47,018 bases of DNA from NCBI GenBank assembly GCA_029262855.1, contig JAJCYP010000065.1:1-47018 (forward strand). The letters run 5' to 3'. Shown piece after piece: positions 28,735 to 36,932 of the stretch (its first letter is position 1; every line of letters begins with the position of its first letter). The notes beneath the pieces are model-generated. The model was given only the letters and a program-made list of their open reading frames with translations, was not told the origin of the DNA and searched no databases. This DNA comes from Bacteroidota bacterium (GTDB taxonomy: Bacteria > Bacteroidota > Rhodothermia > Rhodothermales > UBA10348). Both the position numbers and the translations under genes were made by a program.

Positions 28735-29121
28735 CTACCCCGCAGGTTCAAAGAGGGCCAAAACGGCACCTTCGGGGTCTTCGATGACACAGTAGCGTCC
28801 GTGGCCGGACATCTCCTTCGGCCCTGCAATGATCTTACCACCCCCACCGCGACAGGCGGCCATCGAAAAGTCCAAATTGTCAACGTTGACATAGATCAAC
28901 CACTGGGCCGGAAGGTCAGCGTTGCCTCCCCGTGCGTGACAGACTCCGGTCGCGGAGTCGCCGGTCGACGGGACCGTCATCGTGTAGTCGTCGTAGTCGC
29001 CCATCTTGACGGGTTCCGGCTTCCAACCGACCACTGATTTATAGAAATCCCTGATCCTGTCGGCGTCCTTGACGGTTAGGTCGAACCACGTGATGGTTCC
29101 GGTCGCAGGTCGGTCTGACAT
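28735..29121 (-). CDS. VOC family protein
   Basis: About 128 residues. Seen: VOC-fold pattern TITWFDLTVKDADRIRDFYK, SVVGWKPEPVKMGDYDDY, a Gly-rich GGGGKIIAGPKEM segment and a C-terminal half ending ALFEPAG. The start ATG at 29121 has GGAGA upstream; a TTG two codons earlier is also in frame. Such proteins include glyoxalases and PhnB-like members, but catalytic metal ligands are not obvious here. A single gene, divergent from the Fpg/Nei gene by 69 bp, ending at the bidirectional terminator. The 185 bp between its stop and the terminator hold nothing recognisable. Confidence 0.87.
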   Translation of the reverse strand: MSDRPATGTITWFDLTVKDADRIRDFYKSVVGWKPEPVKMGDYDDYTMTVPSTGDSATGVCHARGGNADLPAQWLIYVNVDNLDFSMAACRGGGGKIIAGPKEMSGHGRYCVIEDPEGAVLALFEPAG

Positions 29122-29190
29122 GGGCAATCTCCGAGGTGTTGGCAGCTTTCGTACGTTTGAGCAAGTTATCGAGGGCCGCGCCCGCCGACA

Positions 29191-30102
29191 ATGCCAGAGC
29201 TACCGGATATCGAGGCCTATCTCCACGTGCTGCGACGCGACGTGGTGGGACACCCGGTGCGGGGTGTAAGGCTCAAGTCTCCGTTTCTGGTCCGGACTAT
29301 AGCACCACCCCTGAACTCGATCGCGGGCCAAGCGGTCACCGACCTGCATCGCATTGGCAAGCGGGTGGTTCTCGAGTTCGGCGGCTTCGACCCCTCGCGA
29401 TTTGTGGTCATTCACCTGATGAAGGCCGGCCGGCTGAAGTGGAGGAAGCCGGGGGCCGGTCTCCCGGGCAAAATGGGGCTGTGCGCCTTCGACTTCGAGC
29501 ACGGCACCGTGATCCTCACCGAGGCGGGCCGGAAGCGCCGGGCTTCGATTCACGTGCTGGACGGGAGGGAGTCACTGATGCAGGTGGACCCCGGCGGCAA
29601 GGAGGTCTTCGAGCTGACGACCCGAAAGTTCACCGACACGCTTCTGCTGCAACGGCATACGCTGAAGCGGACCTTGACGGACCCACACGTCCTGTCAGGA
29701 ATCGGGTCAGCCTATGCCGACGAAATCCTGCTTCGCGCACGGCTCTCACCCATGAAGCGGGCCAGCCAGTTGAGTCCCGAGGAGGCCCGGCAATTGCACC
29801 GCGCCTGCAAGTCGGTGCTTTCCGAATGGCGGGACCGAATCCGGGAAGAGACAGGAAATGGCTGGCCCGAGGTCACTGCGTTTCGTCCCGGCATGGGTGC
29901 TCACGGGAAGGCGGGCGAACCGTGCCCGCAGTGCGAATCGCCCATCCAGAAGATTGTGTATTCAGAAACCGAGACGAACTATTGCGCGACCTGCCAGACC
30001 GGGGGCACGGTATTGAAAGACCGCTCCCTGTCGCGCCTCCTCAAGGAAGACTGGCCGCGTGATCTGGATGCCTGGCAGGAGCGACTGGGCGGAGCGCCAT
30101 AG
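29191..30102 (+). CDS. Fpg/Nei family DNA glycosylase
   Basis: About 303 residues. Seen: N-terminal MPELPDIEAYL, giving the catalytic Pro2 and Glu3; GKRVVLEF with the conserved Lys; the H2TH region (LSGIGSAYADEILLRARLSP) and a zinc finger CPQC with CATC 16 residues later. Reaction by family: removal of oxidised bases and beta,delta-elimination. Odd point: before the second Cys pair, classical Fpg has an Arg in the pattern R-x-T-x-Y-C; here the segment is T-E-T-N-Y-C, so the Arg is replaced by Thr. A C-terminal extension (DRSLSRLLKEDWPRDLDAWQ) follows the finger. This matches a distinct Fpg-like branch rather than canonical Fpg. Confidence 0.92.
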   Translation: MPELPDIEAYLHVLRRDVVGHPVRGVRLKSPFLVRTIAPPLNSIAGQAVTDLHRIGKRVVLEFGGFDPSRFVVIHLMKAGRLKWRKPGAGLPGKMGLCAFDFEHGTVILTEAGRKRRASIHVLDGRESLMQVDPGGKEVFELTTRKFTDTLLLQRHTLKRTLTDPHVLSGIGSAYADEILLRARLSPMKRASQLSPEEARQLHRACKSVLSEWRDRIREETGNGWPEVTAFRPGMGAHGKAGEPCPQCESPIQKIVYSETETNYCATCQTGGTVLKDRSLSRLLKEDWPRDLDAWQERLGGAP

Positions 30103-30145
30103 GCCCGCCCAGACGTCTGACACGACATCAGCCGAAGGTCTCTAG

Positions 30146-31543
30146 TCAGGCCGGACTCAGGCGTCGGTCGAGTCGTTCCAATTCTACGCAGAAGGCCGGG
30201 TCGGTGTCGATTCGGGCCTGGACGGCTCGACACGCGTGAATCACAGTTGAGTGATCACGGCCACCGAATCGACGGCCAATGGCTTCCAGAGACAGCGATG
30301 TCATCTGCTTGCAGAAGTGCATGGCCACGTGTCGCGCGTCGACGATGGGACGCTTGCGGCTCTTGCCGATCACCTGTTCGACGGTCATCCCGTAGGCTTC
30401 CGCCACGAGGTCGCGGATTTCAGTAGCCGACGGTGTGCGCCGCTTGGAGGTGGAGATTACATCGGCGAGCAGCGGCTGAACCACATCCAGGGTTAGGGGC
30501 GAATCGTCGATATGGCGGGACGCCAGAATCCGATTCAGGGAGCCCTCGAGGACACGGATGTTGTCCGTGACATTGGCCGCGATGTACTCGATGATGTCGA
30601 ACGGGAGGTCCAGTCCATGCCGACTCGCTCCGCGCTGCAGGATGGCAATGCGCGTCTCGAAATCAGGTGGCTGAACGTCCGCACTCAGACCCCACCGGAA
30701 GCGGGAAAGCAGGCGCTCCTCGACTCCCTTGATCTCCGATGGCGGCCGATCGGCTGCCAGCACGATTTGGGCACCGCCCTGATGGAGGTCGTTGAACAGG
30801 TGGAAAAACTGCTCCTGCGTCTTCTCCTTGCCGCTGAAGAACTGGATGTCGTCAACGATCAGGACGTCAATCTCCCGGAACGAGCTCGCAAACTCACCCA
30901 GCATATTGTGCTGGATCGCGTGCACAAAGCAGTTGGTGAACGCTTCGCTCGTCAGGTAGAGGACATTGAGTTCTGGGTGGGCGTCGGCGACGAGGTTTCC
31001 AATCGCGTGAGCCAGATGCGTCTTGCCGAGTCCCACCTTTCCGTAGATCAGAAATGGGTTGAAGCTCGTGGCACCCGGCCGCTCGGCCACCGCGAGTCCC
31101 GCGCTGCGGGCCAAGCGGTTACAGTCCGCTTCGATGAAGTCATCGAAGGTGTAGCTCGAGTTGAGTGTCGCGGGACGGGTTGGACGGGCAGGCGCTGCCG
31201 GAGCAGCGGGCTGTCGGGCTGAGGCGGGGGTCAGTTCGGAGTCGAAAGACCGAGCGGGTGGATTCTCGGGGACACGATCGGGGCCCATAACCCGAAAGTG
31301 AATCTCTGGGGATCTGCCGTCGATGTCGGCGATGGTTTCCCTCAGCAGATCGCTGTAGTGTCGGGAAACCCACGTGCGGTGGAAGTCATCGGGCACTCCA
31401 AGCGTGACGCTCGGAATCTTGGGGCCAGTGACAAAATCCAACAGCTCTACCGGTCGTATCCAAGTATTGAACGGCTGAGTCGGCACGGCGCGTTCTAGCG
31501 AGTCCTTGCACTGTTTCCACAGCGATAGAGACGCTGACGTCAT
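30146..31543 (-). CDS. dnaA: Chromosomal replication initiator protein DnaA
   Basis: About 465 residues. Seen: domain I (SLWKQCKDSLERAVPTQPFNTWI), a Pro/Ala-rich domain II linker (~95-128), then the AAA+ core with NPFLIYGKVGLGKTHLAHAI (Walker A ~168-175; usual GGVGLGKT, here Lys replaces the second Gly), Walker B LIVDDIQFF (~228-236), and domain IV with the DNA-binding signature FGGRDHSTVIHACR. It binds DnaA boxes and opens oriC. Neighbours are a DNA glycosylase and bcp, not dnaN/recF, so it is detached from the usual cluster. Its upstream region carries DnaA-box-like sites (31640-31684), consistent with autoregulation or an origin. Confidence 0.97.
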   Translation of the reverse strand: MTSASLSLWKQCKDSLERAVPTQPFNTWIRPVELLDFVTGPKIPSVTLGVPDDFHRTWVSRHYSDLLRETIADIDGRSPEIHFRVMGPDRVPENPPARSFDSELTPASARQPAAPAAPARPTRPATLNSSYTFDDFIEADCNRLARSAGLAVAERPGATSFNPFLIYGKVGLGKTHLAHAIGNLVADAHPELNVLYLTSEAFTNCFVHAIQHNMLGEFASSFREIDVLIVDDIQFFSGKEKTQEQFFHLFNDLHQGGAQIVLAADRPPSEIKGVEERLLSRFRWGLSADVQPPDFETRIAILQRGASRHGLDLPFDIIEYIAANVTDNIRVLEGSLNRILASRHIDDSPLTLDVVQPLLADVISTSKRRTPSATEIRDLVAEAYGMTVEQVIGKSRKRPIVDARHVAMHFCKQMTSLSLEAIGRRFGGRDHSTVIHACRAVQARIDTDPAFCVELERLDRRLSPA

Positions 31544-31639
31544 GCGTGAAGTGGGGAGTATAGGGCTTGAAAAGAGAGGGGCGGACCTCGCAATGGTAGC
31601 CTATTACAACGACGCGCAGCAAGGCGAACCGGCCCCTAC

Positions 31640-31684
31640 TTATCCACCCTGCATCCCCTCCTATCCACAGCGCAATGTGGGGAA
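31640..31684. promoter_or_regulatory. DnaA-box-like cluster upstream of dnaA (candidate oriC or autoregulatory sites)
   Basis: The 222-bp gap 31544-31765 lies between dnaA and bcp. Seen: TTATCCACC (31640-31648), CTATCCACA (31661-31669), each one mismatch from TTATCCACA, and TGTGGGGAA (31676-31684) on the other strand, followed by AAAAAAAT. An origin beside dnaA, or DnaA-controlled autoregulation, is plausible; three boxes is a small set for an origin. Confidence 0.5.
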
Positions 31685-31723
31685 AAAAATACCTGGGCCT
31701 CGCGACGATTTCTTGCGACCCGG

Positions 31724-31750
31724 GGTAACCCTTGCCAGTCGTGGGTTACC
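31724..31750 (-). terminator. Inverted repeat downstream of bcp
   Basis: GGTAACCC (31724-31731) and GGGTTACC (31743-31750) are perfect 8-bp complements with an 11-nt loop, 16 bp past the bcp stop. The minus-strand 3' flank is not T-rich. Could be a terminator or a protein-binding dyad upstream of dnaA. Confidence 0.45.
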
Positions 31751-31765
31751 GCCGAAGCGCGCGCT

Positions 31766-32233
31766 TCAATCGGCGGAGATGCCGAAGCGTTTCATGATTT
31801 CTTCGGCGTGCTGTCCTACTTTTGGCTTCTTGATAATGTCGACCAGGACGCCGTCTTCATCTATCAGGAATGTGCTTCGGATGGTGCCGAGGTACTTGCG
31901 GCCGTACATGCTTTTTTCACCCCGGGCGCCAAATGCCGTCATGACTTCGTGTTCGGTGTCCGCAATCAGCGGGAACGGCAGGTCGAATTTGTCGGCGAAC
32001 TTCGCGTGTTTGGCAGCCGGATCGTCGGAAACCCCCACGATGGCGATGCCATGCTCCTCAAGCTTCTCGAAGTGGTCTCGCAGGTTGCAGGCTTGCTTGG
32101 TGCAGCCAGGGGTGTTGTCCCGGGGGTAGAAGTACAGGGCAACCTTCTTGCCGCGGAGGTCGGACGAGGAGACCGTTCCGTTCTGGGTATCTCCGGCAAA
32201 TGCCGGAGCGGGGGCGCCAATTTCTGGAAACAT
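31766..32233 (-). CDS. bcp: Thioredoxin-dependent peroxiredoxin (Bcp/PrxQ type)
   Basis: About 155 residues. Seen: peroxidatic motif YFYPRDNTPGCTKQAC with both Cys in the Bcp spacing (C-x4-C), preceded by LRGKKVAL, and the conserved R of STFLIDEDG region. Reduces hydroperoxides with thioredoxin as donor, in the cytoplasm. Its ATG overlaps the stop of the upstream VOC gene by one base (TGATG), so the two are co-translated. Confident family call. Confidence 0.95.
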   Translation of the reverse strand: MFPEIGAPAPAFAGDTQNGTVSSSDLRGKKVALYFYPRDNTPGCTKQACNLRDHFEKLEEHGIAIVGVSDDPAAKHAKFADKFDLPFPLIADTEHEVMTAFGARGEKSMYGRKYLGTIRSTFLIDEDGVLVDIIKKPKVGQHAEEIMKRFGISAD

Positions 32234-32607
32234 CAGGATTTCAGTTCTGAGAAGGTGAGCAGAATGCCGTCCATGTCTTCAATCGTGAACTCAAACAATC
32301 CGAACAAGCGCGCCTCCAGGTCTCGGATCATAGGCACGCGGCCCCGGATACGCTCATACAGACCCCTGACATCGTCAATCGGAATGTGCAACATGATCCG
32401 GTCGTCGATGGGAGCCAGCCGGTAGTCGATGATTGCGTCGCTTGACGCGGATCGAAGGACGATGCGCAGAGTGCCCGCCCGGAGGAATGCCCGCGTGACG
32501 TCATCCTTTCCCGTGATTCTGACGAGCTCGAACCCCAGGACCTCCTGGTAGAACTCCACCGACCTGTTGATGTCGGCAACGGGAAAGCTGGGAATCAGGC
32601 CGGACAT
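32233..32607 (-). CDS. VOC family protein (glyoxalase/dioxygenase-like)
   Basis: About 124 residues from ATG 32607 (MSGLIPSFPVADINRSVEFYQ); a longer frame to 32730 has no family-like content. Seen: VOC modules with FPVADINRSVEFYQEVLGFE, an FLRAGTLRIVLR strand, a central HIPIDDV, and a C-terminal FEFTIEDMDGILLTFSE. Located upstream of bcp with a 1-nt overlap, a pairing that may reflect shared handling of reactive carbonyl or peroxide stress, but that is inference. Confidence 0.85.
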   Translation of the reverse strand: MSGLIPSFPVADINRSVEFYQEVLGFELVRITGKDDVTRAFLRAGTLRIVLRSASSDAIIDYRLAPIDDRIMLHIPIDDVRGLYERIRGRVPMIRDLEARLFGLFEFTIEDMDGILLTFSELKS

Positions 32608-32757
32608 GAATGCCGAAAAGAGGAGGGAAGTGGCAGGGACGCCAGGAGTCCGCTGGCAGGCCAAAAATAGAGATCGCGAGGCTCTGATGTGTGACTCATC
32701 CGCCTTGGATAAACATATGTGTTGAAACATGTGTTACTCACGGGAGGTCTGACCCAC

Positions 32758-33849
32758 ATGGCCGACGTCAAGATCCATCGCCGCGGAAGGGGAGCAGGGA
32801 GCAACCCCGCCAATCGATTCGAAAAATTGGCGACGGAACTGGATGCCGGAGAGCTGGACGAAGAAGAGCGGAGGTCGGTGAAGACACAGTTCCTGACGGA
32901 TGCCAGCAAGTCGGTGCTCTCGGAGAACAACAGTCCAGACGTGGGTTTCCGCTACTCGCTGAACCCGTATCGTGGGTGCGAGCATGGATGCTCCTACTGC
33001 TATGCTCGGCCGTCACACGAGTACCTGGGCTTCTCCGCAGGCCTCGACTTCGAAACCCGAATCGTGGTGAAGCGAGACGCTCCCCGTCTGTTGGCTGAAC
33101 ATTTCGACAGGGCTTCCTGGGAGCCTCAGGTGGTCGTGCTCTCGGGAAATACGGATCCATACCAGCCTGTCGAAAAGAAGCTGGGACTGACACGCGCGTG
33201 CCTGGAGGTATTCCGGACCTACCGAAACCCGGTATCGATCATCACCAAGAATCACCTTGTCACGCGAGATATCGACATCCTCGCCGACATGGCCCGTCTC
33301 AACCTGGTGAACGTCCACCTCTCCATCACCAGCCTGTGCGACGAGGTTACAGGCAAGATGGAGCCCCGTACCTCAAGGGCTTCTCGCCGCCTGGCCGCCC
33401 TGCGCGAACTGACGGACGCCGGAATTCCGGCTGGCGTCATGATAGCCCCGGTCGTGCCCGGTCTGACGGACGAGGAGATGCCGGCCATACTCGAAGCGGC
33501 CCATGAACACGGGGCCGCCTCGGCCGGCTACATCGTGCTTCGATTGCCCGGGCCGGTCGCGCCGATCTTCGTCGAGTGGGTCGGACGCGAGTATCCGCTC
33601 CGTGCGTCCAAGATCATGTCCCGCATTCGGTCGATCCGGAAGGGCAAGATGAACGATGCCGACTTCGGCGTCCGCATGCGTGGTACGGGTCAGTGGGCAG
33701 ACCTCTTCAGTCGCATGTTCGCGATGACTGCTGGCCGCCTCGGGATGAATCAGCCGAGGCCTCAGTTGGAGACCCCAGCTGAAGCCGGTAGCGCATCGTC
33801 CCCTTCTCGATGCGGGACGTGGTCAAGACGTTGTCCAACATGCGGGTGA
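32758..33849 (+). CDS. PA0069-type radical SAM protein, C-terminus abutting a kinase remnant
   Basis: About 363 residues from ATG 32758, which has GGGAGG 12 bases upstream. Seen: a conserved N-terminal arm (FRYSLNPYRGCEHGCSYCYA) with the [4Fe-4S] motif CX3CX2C (Cys ~74, 78, 81), then YLGFSAGLDFETRIVVK and the SAM-barrel strands (VVVLSGNTDPYQPVE, VSIITKNHLVTRD, VHLSITSL, KMEPRTSRASRRL). Related to spore-photoproduct-lyase-like enzymes; the substrate is unknown. Oddity: the last ~25 residues (from about AEAGSASSPSR) are antisense to the 3' end of a histidine-kinase gene, overlapping it tail-to-tail by 143 bp. The natural C-terminus was probably replaced when the two loci were joined. Confidence 0.88.
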   Translation: MADVKIHRRGRGAGSNPANRFEKLATELDAGELDEEERRSVKTQFLTDASKSVLSENNSPDVGFRYSLNPYRGCEHGCSYCYARPSHEYLGFSAGLDFETRIVVKRDAPRLLAEHFDRASWEPQVVVLSGNTDPYQPVEKKLGLTRACLEVFRTYRNPVSIITKNHLVTRDIDILADMARLNLVNVHLSITSLCDEVTGKMEPRTSRASRRLAALRELTDAGIPAGVMIAPVVPGLTDEEMPAILEAAHEHGAASAGYIVLRLPGPVAPIFVEWVGREYPLRASKIMSRIRSIRKGKMNDADFGVRMRGTGQWADLFSRMFAMTAGRLGMNQPRPQLETPAEAGSASSPSRCGTWSRRCPTCG

Positions 33850-35140
33850 GGCGCTCGCTTTCGCTGGCGATCACGCCCAGGTCCTTGTCGCGTTCCTCCC
33901 TGTCGTCCGCACCGAAGGCCATCATCGACTCTGCGTAGAGTCGAATGCTGGTGAGGGGTGTTCGAAGCTCATGCGATACACTGGAGACGAACTGGCTGCG
34001 AAGATCGGCCAGTCGCGTTTCACGGCGCACATCGCGCCAGAGCAGGGAACCGCTGAATAGAGCGAGATAGAGAAACAGGAGTACCAAACCCCACGACGCG
34101 ACTCGTCTGCCGATGCCGTTGGGAGAGTTGGTTTGCACATCTGCTGCCAGGCCCCGAAACGGCGGTCCCGATGGCTCGGCCACGTCAGCGAGCGCCCTGA
34201 ATTTCACCAGGGGCGCGCCCGCTCCGACGATCGCACCGAGCGAATCCAGGGCCACGGCAACGAGGAACTCCGCCTTGACGCGGCCGCCGTCTGCGAGCCG
34301 CAGCAGCCATTCGCCCGACGGATCCACCACCCAGCGGGGAGCAGCGGGGGAGGCACTGCGCGTAACAGAAGCTGCGGTCAGGGTGGCGGAAAGAGACTGC
34401 TCATTCCTGAAGCGGCGGGTTGAAGAGTCATCTGCGAGTCCGGCTCGCTCCCGGAGGCCCAGGTAAAGGGTCGCCGCGCCGCCCGTAAGCCAACCCTCGG
34501 GCGTCGGGTCGAGCCGGTCCTCGACCTCCGTCCCTGAGGAGTCCGCCAGAAAGAGGGAGGCGGCGTAGTAGGCGATGGGCGTGCCGAACTCGTCGGTCAC
34601 GGAATCCGGCTCGGCCAGAGCCTCCAAGGCGTGCCGGCGGAAGGCCACTGCGCGTCCCGCGGATCGAAAGGCTCTGGCCGCGCGGAGGCGCAGGAAGGCC
34701 TGCTGTTCGTGAGAGCCCGCCCGTCGCGTCCCGTACCGATCTGCGGCGACCAGCGCTCGGCCCTCAGCGATCTCCACACGCGTAGTCGCGATCAGGAAAT
34801 CCTGGAAACCTCGATCGAGAATGGTCGAGGCAGTAGGTGGATCTCCATGCAGCTTGAGAGCCTGCCCGTCGAACGCGCCCAACTCCAACAGGGGCGCGGC
34901 GGTCCGATATCGCCTGCCCTTCGGGCCCGCGGACGGCGCCGCGTATGCTCTCTCCAGTCGTTGATAGAGCGAGTCCGTCCATTGTCGAGCAACCAGCGCT
35001 CGCCCGTCCTCGGCGCGCCGGGCGACCAGCTCAGAGTCCTGGCCGATCAGCAGAATCCCGAAAGCCAATAGCATGGCACTCGGTAGCAATAGCGCCACCG
35101 AAAAGAAGGCGAGTCGTCGTGCAGAGCCTGAAAGTGCCAT
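33707..35140 (-). pseudogene. Sensor histidine kinase copy 1, lacking its ATPase domain
   Basis: An open frame of ~477 residues with an intact start. Seen: TM1 (LAFFSVALLLPSAMLLAFGILLIG), a ~310-residue extracytoplasmic sensor rich in Arg/Ala helices with the motif DEFGTPIAYYAASLF shared with the other copies, TM2 (~350-367), and a HisKA domain with SVSHELRTPLTS (His ~390). Homology to the complete copy at 45624 ends at EKGTMRYRLQLG; the remaining ~21 residues are unrelated, and the HATPase domain is absent. It therefore cannot autophosphorylate alone; it could still dimerise or act as phosphatase. The break coincides with the radical SAM 3' end. Called pseudogene, though expression of the truncated protein is possible. 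Confidence 0.8.
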
Positions 35141-35238
35141 TGCCGGGATTCCCGAATCGCCAAATCTAGGGCCGGAGGGTGGTCAGGATGTCATCAGGGT
35201 GTACAGAGTGGCTCTGTGATGCGCGTGACGTGTTTGTT

Positions 35239-35277
35239 ATTCACACCATGAATGAATATCATTCACACCATGAATGA
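35239..35277 (+). promoter_or_regulatory. Tandem palindromic operator over the DUF4143 gene start
   Basis: ATTCACACCATGAATGA occurs twice, at 35239-35255 and 35261-35277, a 22-bp period (about two helical turns). The second copy sits in the longer palindrome TCATTCA-CACCA-TGAATGA (35259-35277). The repeats cover the candidate start codons at 35252 and 35270. This looks like an operator for a dimeric repressor or autoregulation. Confidence 0.7.
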
Positions 35278-36496
35278 TTTACGTATTTTGCCCCGGCTGG
35301 TCATGCCTGCCCTTGAGGCCAGACTGCGAGTCATGCCCGTCGTAGTTGTCGCCGGAGCCCGCCAGACCGGAAAGAGCACTCTGGTGCGGCAACTACTGAA
35401 AGAGAGCCGCGAGTACTTCACGCTCGACGATCTTGATCTGGCGAGTTTGGCGGCTCGAAACCCCACTGCCCTGCTCACAGCGCCGAGGCCTATCACGATA
35501 GATGAGGTCCAGCGTGTTCCGGAGTTTCTCCACGCCGTGAAGCAGGCCGTTGACGAGGACCGAACACCTGGACGATTTCTCCTGACGGGATCTGCCAACC
35601 TGCTTCTCATGCGCGCGGTGTCCGAGTCGCTCGCGGGCCGGGCCGCCTACTTGACCCTCAGGCCTCTCACATTCGGGGAGCAGATGGGCCACGCGGATGA
35701 GAGTGTGTGGCCTGTGTTACTGGCCTCAGACCCAGCGCATTGGAGGGACATCCTATCTGCTTCGCCGAAGGCCCCCCAAGACTGGACCCAATTGGCGCAG
35801 CGAGGAGGGTTTCCGACTCCGGCTTTGACACTCAAGGACAGCGCTGCCCGGGACATCTGGTTTGACGGGTATATCCGGACATATTTGGAGCGCGATCTCC
35901 TCGATTTATCAGCGGTAGCCTCTCTGCCGGACTTCCGGCGCCTGATGCGTCTCACGGCGAACAGGGTCGGACAAACGGTTAACCAGTCAGAATTGGGAAG
36001 GAGCGCCGGTCTGTCCCAGCCGACCGTCCATCGGTATCTGAACCTGATGGAGACGAGCTATATGCTGATTCGCCTGCCGGCATACTCGGTCAACCGGAAC
36101 AAACGCTTGGTAAAATCGCCGAAGTACTATTGGGGCGACACCGGCCTGGCGATGCACCTTTCCGGCGCCTCGAAGCCTGACGGGAGTCACCTTGAAAACC
36201 TGATACTGACCGACCTGCTTGCTTACAGAGACACAGGTTCTTCAATAGATGACGTGTATCACTGGCGAACTGCTGCCGGGACTGAAGTTGATTTCGTCAT
36301 TGAGTCCGGCGATCAACTGTTGCCGATAGAGGTGAAGTCGTTCAAGACGCCGAGAGCTCGTGATTGCCAAGGGATTGAAGCGTTCCTCGATGAGTATCCC
36401 GATTCGGCCGGGCATGGCCTACTGATCCACGGCGGTACCGACGTTCGCTGGTTGACCCCACGCGTGCTCGGCGCACCATGGTGGCGAGTGCTGTAG
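35270..36496 (+). CDS. AAA ATPase with DUF4143 domain, copy 1
   Basis: About 408 residues; the ATG at 35270 is preferred, with an alternative at 35252. Seen: Walker A VAGARQTGKST (29-37), Walker B ITIDEVQRVP (D77, E78), sensor LLTGSANLL, a winged-helix-like segment (QSELGRSAGLSQPTVHRYLNLME), and a C-terminal PD-(D/E)XK-like strand pair (TEVDFVIE and LPIEVKSF) of DUF4143. Such ATPases are common accessory genes of unknown cellular role, sometimes proposed as toxin-antitoxin-like or defence-associated. The start is covered by tandem palindromes, suggesting autoregulation. It lies between two histidine-kinase remnants. Confidence 0.88.
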   Translation: MNDLRILPRLVMPALEARLRVMPVVVVAGARQTGKSTLVRQLLKESREYFTLDDLDLASLAARNPTALLTAPRPITIDEVQRVPEFLHAVKQAVDEDRTPGRFLLTGSANLLLMRAVSESLAGRAAYLTLRPLTFGEQMGHADESVWPVLLASDPAHWRDILSASPKAPQDWTQLAQRGGFPTPALTLKDSAARDIWFDGYIRTYLERDLLDLSAVASLPDFRRLMRLTANRVGQTVNQSELGRSAGLSQPTVHRYLNLMETSYMLIRLPAYSVNRNKRLVKSPKYYWGDTGLAMHLSGASKPDGSHLENLILTDLLAYRDTGSSIDDVYHWRTAAGTEVDFVIESGDQLLPIEVKSFKTPRARDCQGIEAFLDEYPDSAGHGLLIHGGTDVRWLTPRVLGAPWWRVL

Positions 36497-36518
36497 CGGG
36501 TTGGAGTTGGGGCCAGCG

Positions 36519-36910
36519 CCGCCGGAGATTCGCTGGCGGCTCGCCTTGACCGGGTCGCCCACGAGGTCGCCACTCTGGCTCCTCCGGGAAGCCGCCGGAG
36601 ATACCCAGGAGATAAGGGCCTCCTGTTTCTCGGGAGGCCGACTTCCGATGGCTGGGAGCCCCCGTATGAACCGACCGCGCCGACGCCAGCATCACCGACG
36701 AGTTCGGCATACTGCTCGCCTTCTACGCCATGGAATTACTCGGGCCTGAATCGCCGCGTTTCGTCACAGGTAGTTGGCTCAACCCCACGGCGCAGGCGTG
36801 GCTCCAGGACCTCGACAGTCTCGCCACAGACGAGGAGCATGCCTTGGCACGCTTCGCAGGCAACGCAGCTGGCGGCCTGTCGGGCTGGGTGATGGCCCCC
36901 GTGTCAAGAT
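36519..36910 (+). pseudogene. Decayed remnant of a sensor histidine kinase (copy 4)
   Basis: The 436-bp gap between the DUF4143 genes is not empty. Seen: in one frame SLAARLDRVAHEVATLAP, then RRRYPGDKGLLFLGRP, match the sensor start of copy 2 (VRYPGDATLTFLGSRD). In another frame SITDEFGILLAFYAMELL and the following WLNPTAQAWLQDLDSLA match the DEFGTP sensor motif of copies 1 and 3. The two parts are joined near 36660 by a frameshift next to CCCCC, and about 100 codons between them are missing. TM segments, HisKA and ATPase domains are gone. It ends just before the 3' end of the second DUF4143 gene. Confidence 0.7.
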
Positions 36911-36932
36911 CAACTCAAGGGGCCCGCGCCGA

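Noticed and set aside
28600-29037. Plus-strand open frame opposite the VOC gene
   Set aside because: The minus-strand VOC gene has a ribosome-binding site, family motifs and a terminator; the plus-strand frame has none.
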